Of a stretch of 64,000 nt of DNA, positions 10,796 to 22,379 are shown in pieces; positions within the stretch are counted from its first letter, which is position 1; each line of letters opens with the position of its first letter. The translations under genes and the position numbers were made by a program. The stretch comes from Strongylocentrotus purpuratus (Eukaryota > Echinodermata > Echinoidea > Camarodonta > Strongylocentrotidae), in assembly GCF_000002235.5 (NCBI RefSeq), contig NW_022145603.1, forward strand, positions 33,038,445 through 33,102,444, in the 5' to 3' direction. The notes beneath the pieces are model-generated. The model had not been told where the DNA came from. It was given only the letters and a program-made list of their open reading frames with translations, and did no database searches.

Positions 10796-11850
10796 ATTAT
10801 TCTCATTCTTATCACATGCATAATGCGTGTAGATTCCCAAACCCAAGGAGGCGCCAAGCCAGCAACGTTGAAAACAAAGAATCAATTATTTGAACACAGT
10901 GCCTGATTTGTAAAAATATTGTAAATTTCCTCTCTTCTAACAGAATTGTACATAGACTGTTCTAAAATGGCGGAGAAAGAAAATAAGTCATTTTTTTTTA
11001 TCAAACCTATAACATATAACGTTGAAAACTAAGATTAATTTCTTGGAATACAGTGCCTTATTTGTAAATTATAGTAAAATATCTTTCTTCCTACAGAATT
11101 GTAAATAGACTGTTTTAGAATGGCTAGAAGGAAAATAAGTCAGTTTTTTTAATCAAATCTATAACATGCACTTTGCTTTTTAAAAATGGTTTCATTTATT
11201 CGGTATCTTTTATTCAATCGTTTAAATTGTAGATAGTCATACAAGTACTTGTAATCCGTGTCTATTTCTAATTGACCGTTTATTAAAAAACAGGTGATGA
11301 GTTTATACTTCATAATTGTATGGTGTCATTTTCTTTCTGTTCCTATTCGACATGTCCAATGAACAATGCTATACCTACTTGAATATCAAAGTTTTATACG
11401 GTGTGAAAACAAATCATCATCAATTATTTTATTTCATAAATCGTTGTATTTTTTTAGAATTGTACACATAAGATTGTTCTAAACTGGAAAGGGTGAAAGC
11501 ACTTACTCAGAATTGTTATTACATTTTTTTAAGCGTGTTTTAAGCATATTTCTATGTTTTACTTCAAGTGTAGACATTGTATATGATTTAAACAAGTATC
11601 TGTATCTTTCTACTTATCAGTCTGGTGCTATTAGATGGTGGGTTAGTTCTCTTTATATATGTAGGGATTTCAAGGTGTTTCTTATTCATATCCCATTCAT
11701 AATGCCATACTTCTTACGATATGAATTCCTAAAAGCGAACATATTTAAATAGATCATTTCATGGAAGTCAAGATATGCTGTAAAAACAAATTATCATTTT
11801 TTAAATAGAATTATTCTCTTGTAAAAAAAAAATTGACATTGAGTGTTCTT

Positions 11851-12451
11851 AAATGGTATGAGTTTAATACAACAAAATTGCACCTGATTTGTGTCTGATC
11901 TGACATAATCAAAACATTGCTAAGAGGTGCCTTTCTTCCTAAAATAAAAGTTAATGATTGGAACTGAAATCCATCGACTCATCTTTCTTGTTAGAATCAC
12001 CGGTGGTCTTGTGTGGTTGATGTACGAGGGAGACTAGAGCCTCGTACGAAATGAGAGAGCAGACATTAAGAGAGACTGAGTGTTTACATGTAGTTAGGAT
12101 AGCAGTGAGACAGTTTCCATAACAGTTATCCTAAAGTGTACATTATTATTTACATCATTTCATGGAAGTCAAGGTTTGATCTGGTGTGGAAAAAATGATA
12201 ATTTTGATAAAAAGCATTGTAAAAGTATTCTGTTGTGAGTCGATTATGACAAAGATTGTTCTCAATCTGTCTATCTTTCAATCATAATTATTGTCCTTTA
12301 AAATTATACACGTTTCTTAAAAGCAACATTTGAAACAGAAGGTCAAGATTCGTTTTATAGCCAGATTTGGGTAAAACAGTAAATAGTTGGTATCTCATGC
12401 GAACATGCTAGATTTCCATTGTGTGACGATAGTTAAGTTCAGTTTAGTTTA
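11851..12451. other. Unannotated stretch
   Basis: No gene or RNA was recognised. A short near-palindrome, CCTCGTACGAAATGAG with upstream GTACGAGGGAGAC, occurs at 12,022-12,055. Confidence 0.4.
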
Positions 12452-13228
12452 TTAACCCTAATAAGGCCGGGGGGGCATTATGCCCCCCCCCCCTCCACAA
12501 TTTTTCCGATTGCTCGGGAACGCATATGGATGGCGCCCCGCCGCTCGCTGACTTTCTTCTTTCGAGTCTTGCGCAACTTTTAAAATAATTATTTTGAAAA
12601 TCGGACCTACGGTTACAAGGTCACGTGACCTTTTGTCTTCGCATGTCAGCCTGAAAATCGCTCATTTTCGTGATTTGTGTACAAAACGTATGGCAAAGTC
12701 ATTTTTCCTAAAAAACAGATCAAACATGGGTTATTGGGTCTTGTTTAAAGTTTAGGTGGTTGTTTTGGGAGTCAAAATAGTTGAATTGTAGTAAAAGATG
12801 AAATAAAACAACAAAAACAATGAAATACATAAGTTAAAAAAACAGTGAAATACATAAGAAATTATCAAAACAAGGGATAACATAAGAAATAAGCTGGCTC
12901 TTCCAATTTTTTTTCGTATTATTATTCAGAATGGTCTTATGAATATATCTAGTGAAAAAGAATGCTTAAATATGAATAATATATGATTTATTGGTAAAAA
13001 TGTGATTTTTATGACTTTATTTGCATAAATTACCATAAATATGCAAATGAGTGAATTTTTCAAAAAATTGAAATTATCATATTATTCTTTACACTTCACT
13101 TGACATGCGTGCAAATTTTCGCGGCAAACGGCCGCTTCGCGGCCGAGATCTTGAGGGGGGGGGGCCATAATGGCCCCCCCCCCCCGGCCCTACTAAGACT
13201 TCAAATAGCCCGGCCTTATTAGGGTTAA
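12452..13228. mobile_element. piggyBac-type MITE (non-autonomous)
   Basis: The element is bounded by TTAA at 12,452-12,455 and TTAA at 13,225-13,228, the fixed piggyBac target duplication. Just inside are perfect 16-bp inverted repeats, CCCTAATAAGGCCGGG and its complement. piggyBac termini characteristically begin CCCT next to TTAA. Total length is 777 bp. Further G- and C-runs lie inside both ends (GGCATTATGCCC at left, GGCCATAATGGCC at right). There is no transposase frame, so it would need a transposase in trans. Confidence 0.85.
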
Positions 13229-13945
13229 AAAAACACATGGCATAGTAATCATGACGAACAAACATGATCCAAATTGAAACCCCAAAAAGCAATGCTTGTG
13301 AGTGGGGCCCCTGTGAAGGATGGACATCTCAGTCCCAGCGGATTAGCAAAGAGACCAACGTGTTTCAAGGATCTGCGCAATTCAAATCATAAAAGATGGT
13401 AGGATACGATCATGGATACGATACCGTCTCACGCGCGCAGGGCCCCCAAAACAAGCAGGTCCCAGAGTCCGCCAACCGAGATCAAGAAGTTCATTTACAA
13501 CAACAAAAATCATGGTAATGTACACAAATTATTACAAGGAAATGGCAAGGTTGTGTAACTTAAAAACATAGTTACAAGGAAAAAAGCATGTATTAACAAT
13601 AACTGATAACAATAACTGATTACATGGTTATATACATTTTAAAAGATTTAGAAGGAAAAAAGCTGAATCACTGACAACAACATGAACACCCTTACCCCCC
13701 CCCCCCCCCCCAGCCGTATACCAGCTTATCATGCTGTACGCATTAAGTTCACACACACACACACACACACACAGGCTGACTGGCTAATCCTTGCTATAAT
13801 AAAGTACAGTCATAATAGCCGCAATATATTTCAATTTATATTCCACATACTAAGAATCTTGCTCTACGATTGGTCAAAAGTAAATAACGTGATGAAAGAT
13901 AATTCGCCCATTATTGATGGGAGAAGCAAAAAGTTCATTACACTG
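13229..13945. other. Spacer with poly-C and (CA)n tracts
   Basis: A poly-C tract lies at about 13,695-13,712 and a (CA) microsatellite at about 13,751-13,772. No coding sequence was recognised. Confidence 0.6.
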
Positions 13946-14036
13946 TGTAGATAGTACTACTATCTACACAGTGCAACACACTTTCACTGAAGATAGAGGT
14001 ACTATCTACAAAGGGCAACGCACTTTCACAGAAGAT
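13946..14036. repeat. Dispersed repeat, second copy of the ACTATCTACACAGTGCAAC pair
   Basis: Two tandem versions of the motif match 2166-2290. The left edge is itself palindromic (GTAGATAGTACTACTATCTAC). Confidence 0.6.
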
Positions 14037-14089
14037 TATCCAAAAGCGCACTAAAACAGGCGTAATTAAGCGCGCATTACCATTGAGCG

Positions 14090-14390
14090 CAATACACCAG
14101 TTTACAGTTGTGTGCGCCATTTTAAACAAGGCCAATGACCTAGAGGTCATGTATTTATGCGTAAATTAAGATTGCGCCCATGCAAATTATGATGATCACT
14201 GCCTGCGCGCTGCGTTGTGCGCGCATATCATCATTTGCATGGGCGCAATCTTAATTTACGCATAAATACCAGAGGTCAGAGGTCATTGGCCCCGGAACAG
14301 GGCCAATTTGGCCCTGTTCCGGGGCCAATGACCCGAGGTCAACTGTCTGCTCATGCGCACTGATACAACTGTAAACTGGTGTATTAAAGA
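14090..14390. mobile_element. Palindrome-rich MITE
   Basis: The outer inverted repeats are AATACACCAGTTTACAGTTG near 14,091 and CAACTGTAAACTGGTGTATT near 14,367. Inside lie two hairpins. At 14,151-14,187 and 14,234-14,270 there are 37-bp perfect arms beginning GTATTTATGCGTAAATTAAG. At 14,281-14,333 there is a perfect 53-bp palindrome (26-bp arms beginning GGTCATTGGCCCCGGAACAG, 1-base centre). No coding capacity. Confidence 0.8.
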
Positions 14391-14431
14391 AAACACATGC
14401 GCGCACCGTACCCTCAAGGGGTTGGGTTAAA

Positions 14432-14551
14432 CTTAAACTTTTTTGGTATGAATTTGGGCCTAGGTGTCTTTTATGTAAATGCATACACGTCCTTAAACTT
14501 TTTTGGTATGAATTTGGGCCTAGGTGTCTTTTATGTAAATGCATACACGTC
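14432..14551. repeat. Perfect 60-bp tandem duplication
   Basis: The 60 bases starting CTTAAACTTTTTTGGTATGA at 14,432 repeat without change at 14,492. Confidence 0.95.
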
Positions 14552-14589
14552 CTTTTCTTTTTGTAGTTAAATATTATTGTTTTAGATGT

Positions 14590-15200
14590 GTAATATAAAG
14601 CAAATAATCACCTTTTTGTTTCAGGCGATAGCAAACTATCACTTCCTCGTCGATCAGCATGTATACGCTATCTTTCCTCAGCTTCGCTTCGGAAAGATAG
14701 CTACATCCAGATCGCCTCGGAAGTGATAGTTTGTCCCATCACCTTCACCAACGGTAATTATTTGCTTACTATCTAACAGATATGATTTACACAGAAGTCT
14801 GAATCTAGCAAGAGTGGTACTGTCCTTAATGTCTGCGGATAAATGGTTCCACTCTTTAATACATGTGATTCGAAAGGAATTCAGTGCAACATTTGTCCTT
14901 ACATGAGGTTGATGCACTAGGTTACTTTGACGTGTATTGTAGCTATGTATCTGAAAGTTACAGGAAAATAGGTCTTTTAACAGGCAAGCCTGAGGACAAA
15001 ACTTAAGTTTAAACATAAAAATCATACTACTGAATGACACAAGCTCATCAAAAGGCAACATTTTCATCTCAATGAATAATGGCTTACTAGGCTGTCTGAA
15101 GTTAGAACTGGTAACAAGCCGAATAACTTTCTTCTGCAATATGTTATGCATGTTAAATAAGCAATACCCTTTACCGGAATGGCAGTTGTCCACTTGTCCG
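14590..15200 (-). mobile_element. LINE ORF2 C-terminal fragment running into foldback element, copy 2
   Basis: On the minus strand, 15,193 down to about 14,770 encodes a LINE reverse-transcriptase tail: LQKKVIRLVTSSNFRQ, then PLFIEMKMLPFDELVSF, then HSYNTRQSNLVHQP, then FRITCIKEWNHLSADIKDS and LARFRLLCKSYLL. These are the standard late blocks of such proteins (RAVRIIT, NTR-x-S, GxxxWNxLP, FKxxLKxYLL). The frame then stays open into the foldback element (14,593-14,770), adding GEGDGTNYHFRGDLDVA before a stop. The foldback shares AAGCAAATAATCACC and its complement (one mismatch here) with copy 1 at 2405-2605. It is 5'-truncated and almost certainly inactive. Confidence 0.75.
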
Positions 15201-15607
15201 GAATCTGGCCGGTTCTCTATATTTCCTGCACACTTGATTCAAGCATGGACCTACTAAGAACAATGCTCGCCAGCCCAGCCTGATAACACACCGGGCGTCC
15301 TAATTTAATGATCACGCCATCTTCGGCTGGTATCAAGTAAGTAGGGGGAGGTAGCCATGGTGCGGTGGAGATCAAAATTAAATAGGCCAGACTATGGACT
15401 AGGATGACAGTGGCATACATCCATAGTTTTCACCAAAACCAATTAGAACAATGACAATGTGTCCCTTTTGTTATTGAAAAGGGTGCCCAACCGAGAATAC
15501 AAAGAAAGATATTCTGATAGTTCATGTTGTGCCTGCATGTGCCCATTGGACTATAACTTTCCCCTTTATTAAAATATTCGGTCTTTGCTGAACATTCACC
15601 TGACTGT
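15201..15607. other. Unannotated stretch
   Basis: No supported gene. A/T-rich with no repeat recognised. Confidence 0.4.
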
Positions 15608-18600
15608 ATGCCTTGCTCTTCTGAAAAATACAGAAATATCAATTCATAACAATTAGTGCCCTCATTTAGAAACGCATGAGAACTATCACTCATTGGATTT
15701 TATAGTTTTCATTCTAAACAGATAATACTTGCGTTTGTATCATCAAGTTGTTTGCAAGCAGGGAACATGTAATAAGTTATGATCCATTTAACTGTGTATT
15801 ACTTGTACTTGTCTATAACTAAGTTTTGTTGAAATGCTTTTAAATACTTGTAAAACTTGCAATGTAATTTAGCTATCGGGCTACCATTTTGCAGTTGTCT
15901 AGTAAAGCCATTCTACTACTACATTTGATCAATACATTTTCAGGGCTTTCTACCGCAAAAATATGGCTCAAATGGATTTGTACATGCCATGTTCAATACA
16001 ATGGTGCTCAGTAAAGCGTGCTATGGAATGCTGTGATAAATATATCACGTGATAGAACCCCGGCCCCTGGATACGTCACTGATGTCTTTCTAGTGTTCAT
16101 GCATAACGATGAAAATAATTTTCTTTACATGCTTTTCAATTCGTCCACAAAAGCTCTCCTCGGTTAAAGTTCAGACTACAAGCCAGACAATTGACATTAT
16201 TTCATTATATTTCTTGTTCTCTTCCATCAATAGCAAGTAGTGCGTGAATCGCTTACACCGGATACTACTTCAGCGGAGTGGTAAAATCCCATATTTTAGG
16301 CAATTTACAAAAGGAAAGCAAATTTGATCTCACGGTGGGGTTCACAAGGTTTATAATTTTCATGTCAATGTGACATATTTAGTGTCGTCATTAAATTATT
16401 TTTGAGCGCAAGAGGGCGTCCTTACTGTTTTGTCCAGGAATAGAAATCCAACCTTCATAGTAAAGAACTTTTATAAAAAGCAGAAAAATCAGGGAAGCAG
16501 ACAAGTAAAAAATTGGAATAAAATCGGACAAAAACTAACAAAACATTTGACTTTTGGAAAGTTGTAATCAGTATACGTATCTGAACTTAACATTTCCTGA
16601 ATTGATAAGACTTTGTATTGCAGTGCCAGACAATTTTCTCATTTATTCCAAAACACAAAATTACTGAAATATAGATTCATCTCTCAAAATGTACGACTCG
16701 GGATAGTCTTTTTCCTTTAAGAGGACCTATTATAATATACGATCTATAAGAGGCCTATATCTTGAACAGTGACACAAGGGAGACGACAATTAGAACAAAA
16801 GAGAAATGAATGATATTTGTGTACACGACTAACGGGAGTATTGTGAATCCACTGAAAACATTGCCAATTTGAGAATCGCATAGCTACACTGATCTCATAT
16901 TTCAAACATTTATAACTCTCCTAATATTAAGCTGATTGATTGTAACTTTCGCCATTCTGTTTTTCTTATTTTATTTCGTTTTTATACAAATGGACTAGTT
17001 ACAAAGATAGGAATGCCCTAATTAACCGTATGCATATGAACATCTGAGATGGGAAATTACATTTCCGATAGAATGCCTCGCTCTTCTAAAAAAGTTCTTT
17101 ATATTTTTGAAAAATGCAGAAATCTGTATTCATTTCAATGAATTCTATCATTAAGAAACGTATAAGAACTATCACTCATTGGGTTTTAGAGTTTTCATTC
17201 TATTAAGGTATTACTTGTATGTGATTTTAACATTTGCAGGGCCTTTTCCCCAAAGTCAGGCTCAAATGGATTTGTACACGCCATGTTCAATACAATGGTG
17301 CTCAGTAAAGCGTGCTATGGAATGCTGTGATAAATATATCACATAAAAGCACCCCGGCCCCTCGATACGTCACTGATGTCTTTCTATTGCACATGCATAA
17401 CGATGAAAATATTTTTCTTTACATGCTTTTCAATTCGTCCACAAAAGCTCTCCTAGGTTAAAGTTCGGACTTCAAGCCAGACAATTGACATTATTTCATT
17501 CGATTTTTGTCTTCTCTTCCATCAATAGCAAGTAGTGCCTGAATTAATTATACCTGGTATTACTTCAGCGGAGCGGTAAAATCCCACATTTAGGCAATTT
17601 ACAAAGAGAAAGCAAATTTGATCTCACGGTGGGGGTCACAAGGTTCATAATTTCATGTCAATCTGACATATTTAGTGTCGTCATTAAATTAGTTTTAAGT
17701 GCAAGAGAGCGTCCTTAGTGTATTGTCCATGAATAGAAATTCAACCTTCATAGTAAAGAACTTTCATAGAAAGCAGAAGAATCAGGGAAGCAGACAAGTA
17801 AAAATTGGAATAAAATCGGACAAAAACTTACAAAACATTTGACTTTTGGAAAGTTGTAAGCAATATACGTATCTGAACTTAACATTTTCTGAATCGGTAA
17901 TGTCTCTGTTACAATGCAATGCCAGACAACTTTCTCATTTATTCCAAAACACAAAATTACCGAAATATAGATTCATCTCTCAAATGTATGACTCGAGATG
18001 GTCTTTCTTTCTTTAAGAGGACCTATCATAATATACGATCTGCATCTGTCTGTGACGTACAATCACCAGCATCTGGTTGTCGTTACGTTGGGTTAGGGTC
18101 AAGACGCTTAACACGCCTAAATATTGAAGTGTGCTTCGGCTACAAGGTTTATAATGTCTAGTGAGTCCAATTTGAGTTTAAAAGTTTTCATAAGAGGCCT
18201 ATAAGCGATCTATAAGAGGCCTATATCTTGGGCAGTGACCCAATGGAGACGACAATCAGAACAAGAGAGAAATTAATGATATTTGTGTACAAGACTAACG
18301 GGAGTATTGTTATTCCACTGACAACATTGCCAATTTGAGAATGGCATAGCTACACTGATCTCATATTTCAAACATTAATAACTCTCCTATTATTAAGCTG
18401 ATTGATTCTCACTTTCGCCTTTCTGTTTTTCCTATTTTGTTTCGCTTTCATACAAATGGACTAGTTACAAAGATAGGAATGCCCTAATTAACCGTATGGA
18501 CATGACCATCCGAGAGGAAAAATAATATTCCGATAGAATGCCTTGCTCTTCTGAAAAAGTTTCATTTCTGAAAAATGCAGAAATCGTTATTCATTACCAT

Positions 18601-19777
18601 GATTTCCATCATTATTTAAGAAAACGTATGAGAACTATCACTCATTGGGTTTTATAGTTTTCATTTTATTAAGGTAATACTTGCTTGTGATTTTAACATT
18701 TGCGGGGCTTTTTTCTCCAAAATGTGCCTCAAATGGATCGGTACCTGCCATGTTCAATACAATGGTGCTCAGTAAAGCGTGCTTTGGAATGTATCACATC
18801 AAAAAGCACCAAGGCCGCTGGATACGTCACTGATGTCTTTCTAGTGTTGTAGCATAATGATGAAAATATTTTTCTTTACATGCTTTTCAATTCGTCCTCA
18901 AAAGCTCTCCTAGGTTAAAGTTCAAACCACAAGCCAGACAATTGACTTTATTTCATTAAATTTTTTCTTCTCTTCCATCAATAGCAAGTAGTGCCTGAAT
19001 TGATAACACCGGATATTACTTCAGCTGAGCGGTAAAATCCCACGTTAAGGCAATTTACTAAGAGAAAGCAAATTTGATCTCACGGTGGGGCTCACAAGGT
19101 TTATCATTTGCATGTCAATCTGACATTAGTGTCGTCATTAAATTAATGTTAAGCGCAAGAGGGCGTCCTTATTCTATTGTACATGAACAGAAATTTAACC
19201 CTAAACTTTCATAGAAAGCAGAAAAATCAGTAAAACAGACAGGAAAAATTGGAATAAAATCGGACAAAAACTAACAAACATTTGACTTTTGGAAAGTTGA
19301 AATCAGTATACGTATCTGAACTTTAACTTATCTAGAATGGTAATGTCTCTGTATTGCAGTGCCAGACAATTTTCTCATTTATTCCAAAACACAAATTTAC
19401 TGAAATATAGATTCATCTCTCAAGATGTTTGACTCGGGATGGTCTTTTTCCTTTAAGAGGACCTATCATAATATACGATCTCTAAGAGGCCTATATCTTG
19501 AGTAGTAACCCAAGGGAGAGGAAAATTTAAACAAAAGAGAAATTAATGATATTTGTGTACACGACGAACGGGAGTATTGTTATTTCACTGACAACACTGC
19601 CAATTTGAGAATCGCATAGCTACACTGATCTCATATTTCAAACATTCATAACTCTCCTATTATTAAGCTGATCGATTTCTAACTTTCGCCATTCTGTTTT
19701 TCTTTTTTTGTTTCGCTTTCATGACAAATTAACTAGTTACAAAGATAGGAATGCCCTAATTAACCGTGTGCATATGA
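15608..19777 (+). repeat. Tandem triplication of a 1.47-kb segment
   Basis: The landmark TGCCTTGCTCTTCT occurs at 15,608, 17,073 (one change) and 18,539, giving periods of 1465 and 1466 bases. Other landmarks repeat in order: GAACTATCACTCATTGG, TTCAATACAATGGTGCTCAG, GACAATTGAC, TTTGATCTCACGGTGG, TTCTCATTTATTCCAAAACA and AGGAATGCCCTAATTAACCG. The copies differ by substitutions and small indels. Unit 1 has an extra block at about 15,725-15,945 and unit 2 one at about 18,040-18,212. No conserved reading frame across the three units was seen, so it is probably non-coding. Diverged single copies lie at 32,815-33,170 and, inverted, at 23,290-23,560. Confidence 0.85.
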
Positions 19778-20344
19778 CTCATGCTCCGGTGACCATTGCC
19801 CATAGGTCAATATCTTACACTAACTGGATTTTAACTTTAGATATTAGATTCAAGATTCAAATGATTTGAGTTCCCCATTTTAATTTTGTCATTAAAGTAA
19901 TGTGCCGCCCTCTTGTGGAGTTTGATTAAGAATGTCATAGTTTGTATCATTTCTCCCTGTCCATTCATTACAGAAAAAACAACAGTGAATTGCATGATGT
20001 GCCAATAGAGCGCCATAGTAAACCAATCTAATAGCGTCCTCGTAGTATCATCAAACAAAAATAAATAGATGAAGAAATAAATACTAGCCACTGTCAGAGT
20101 ATTAGCGTTACACAAGATTTTGAGTCAAGATCAACACTTAGCGCTATACGATCCGCTTCCATGCATGAACTTAATTAGACCGTCAATCATGAAACCGAAG
20201 ACCAAACATGTTTATTTTGTCAACTTTAAAGAGCAAATGATGTAAAACATCCAAGCGAGCATAGCTATTTAAAAGGAATATTGAAATAAGTGGTGACCAA
20301 AGGGGTTTGTTTGCTTAGCGTAAAACATGGAATGGTAAATAGCA
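19778..20344. other. Unannotated stretch
   Basis: No gene, RNA or repeat recognised. Confidence 0.4.
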
Positions 20345-20730
20345 GCTAGAGGCGGATCCAGGATTTTCCAAACGGGGGTGGGGAGAAGCCACAGTATGCG
20401 CAAACGCGCGAGCATTTTCAGATCCCCAAGAATCTATCGAGTTTTAGCAATTCAGAACCTTAAAGATAGCCGTCTTGAGCGATAGATAATCTAGTTGCGA
20501 ATGAAGTCAAACATAACTCGGGTGTTATAAGGAGACTGATATTTTCTCTCTTTCAATTGTCCCAGGTATACTGGGTTAGTCATGCTCCTCATTCTGTTTT
20601 TCTGCAATGAATGGACAGGTAATCATTGACCAGTTTAATTCGAAATAAAATGTAATAAATTATCAATAATTCATTGCATTTCCCCCCGGTCCCCAACAGA
20701 ATTTTTTTTCTCTGTGTGGCCATTCCTTTA
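20345..20730. mobile_element. hAT-like element fragment, copy 2
   Basis: It begins near GGCGGATCCAGGATTTTCC and ends near CCCCCGGTCCCCAACAG followed by CTCTGTGTGGCCA, the same pair of landmarks as at 702 and about 1,445-1,490. It lacks the internal GC-hairpin satellite of copy 1. Confidence 0.5.
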
Positions 20731-20831
20731 ACCATAATGGTTAAATTGTAAAAAAAAATAAAAAAAAAAATCTTTCATTATATTTGTGGGAGCTGCCCGC
20801 TACCCTAGCCCCCGCTGCGTACAGACAGGAT

Positions 20832-21020
20832 TCAGTGGCAAAGCAATGGTCTCGTAACTGTGAGACCTCAGGATCAAATTCGTGTTGATGTGCTATATTA
20901 GTGCCCTTTTATGAGGCATTAATCCTCATGACTGTCAGTTACTACTTAAGGACGTAGGTCCTCTAGTTGATAATCATAGTAGCATACACGTGCTTTAGCA
21001 GTCACGTATAACAAACACTC
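20832..21020 (+). mobile_element. tRNA-derived SINE, related to the one at 10,604
   Basis: The tRNA-like head reads TTCAGTGGCAAAGCAATGGT, then CTCGTAACTGTGAGA and a degenerate box B (GGATCAAATTCG). The ACACGTGCTTTAGC segment in the tail matches the ACACGTGCTTTCTTAGC tail of the first copy. The head is more degraded than that of the copy at 10,604. Confidence 0.6.
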
Positions 21021-21585
21021 GCAAATTATTATTTACTACAATCTGAGAATGCGTACTATTATTTAAATCTGTTAGGAATGTATCATTGTCAAAATCATTC
21101 CATAAATTGAGGTAAAACAAAATTATTCCACGTTTATGACCAACAGCATATATCTCTTTAAAACGCCCGACTATTTTGAAAAATTATCTCGAAGGTCATA
21201 ACAAGTGAAGAATATATTGTAAAGCTAGTTAAGCTACTAATGTTAAATTATTATTTACTGAGATCTACAGTACGTAAAACATTATTGTTACCCGAAACGT
21301 ATTTTTTTAATTCTCTCTATATTACGCAATATTATTTGAAATAGTAAACAAAACAATGACAAAATGAGTTAAATGTATAGTTTAATATATTGTTCATGAT
21401 CACTACATTATTTGGGCAAAAACAAGATTCCTACCTCGATTTACGGTTTAATCAAGAAAAGGGACCTTAAACATTTCAAATAAAAGTTAAAGGTGAAATT
21501 CAAAAAAAATCTCAAATATGTAAATTAATGTATCACTAGAACCTGGTAAGCTAACAGATGGCCATTGACATGCAACAACAAAAAC
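21021..21585. other. Unannotated A/T-rich stretch
   Basis: No gene or repeat recognised. Confidence 0.4.
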
Positions 21586-21929
21586 AGTTCAGTTTCAGTT
21601 CAGTTTCCGTTTAGTTGATTGAATTCCATCTTTAAAAACATTTTTACAAAGTAAAAACATGCAATTTGATGTAAAATATAATACATAAATTGGGATAGCA
21701 TTAACATGTGAAATGAATTAATACAAAACAGAATAAAGCACAGCTGGAAAAAAAAGGTTTTGTCTGGACAGCTTTCTGTCAAATTAGATATAATAAATAT
21801 AGTAAGAAAACAAGTAGCAAGTAAAGTTTCGGGTAGTATCATTCAGAAAGTGCATAACAACGGCTACAAACCCAGTACATGACATACAACATGGTAGGAT
21901 GAAAAAGTCAGAAGATAGCAAAGGGAAAA

Positions 21930-21966
<37 letters not shown>

Positions 21967-22205
21967 ACAAGCTAATAAATATATTCAGTGAGAGTCATGC
22001 GCAATCAAGAAACTTTTGAGATTACGTTTAAAGCTGTTGTAAAATGAGATTGAAGTTATATTAGTTGGAAGCAAGTTCAAAATTTCAGGTGCAGGATGTC
22101 TGCAAGAATATGATGCAAAATTTGTATTAACACACCATCGATGATATTTCTTCTTAATTCTAGTATTATTGTCAGCCAATCTGACAAATCTACAAAATCT
22201 TAGTT
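21586..22205 (-). mobile_element. LINE ORF2 C-terminal fragment with AACTG tail
   Basis: On the minus strand, 22,205 down to 21,988 encodes RFCRFVRLADNNTRIKKK, then PAPEILNLLPTNITSIS, FYNSFKRNLKSFL and a stop. The xxxWNxLPxxI...SFKRNLKSFL block is the usual end of LINE reverse-transcriptase proteins, with the Trp changed to Leu here. The element ends in a short AACTGAAACTGAACTG tail at 21,586-21,607 (minus strand). A (GA)n microsatellite at about 21,938-21,962 lies just after the stop. Confidence 0.65.
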
Positions 22206-22379
22206 TTAAAACCTATTGTAAATTTTATAATGAATTAATTACCCGATGGTATACAGTGTCATATTGTGTCTGAAGATGCCTTGATGAGGTTTTTAATAAA
22301 AATGAAGCAGATTGTAACTGATTTTAAACTACTTTTCATGGTCAGAGTAATTTTGTTTTTATTTGAGCGAAATTGGGTG

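Larger units (their letters stand above)
8216..11850. repeat. 3'-flanking duplicated region of unit A
   Basis: From about 8595 to 11,850 this matches 27,572-30,110 of unit B collinearly, with SINE insertions present only in A. It also contains internal degenerate repeats: 8270-8440 resembles 9470-9620, and a motif GAATTGTACATAGACTGTTC recurs near 8851, 9135, 10,944, 11,096 and 11,458. Apart from the SINEs no gene is seen. Confidence 0.7.

Noticed and set aside
13682..13954. Open frame over the poly-C and (CA)n tracts
   Set aside because: It starts in a homopolymer and runs through a microsatellite; no domain.
17919..18161. 80-codon open frame in unit 2 of the 1.47-kb triplication
   Set aside because: It spans a unit-specific insertion and is not conserved in the other two units.
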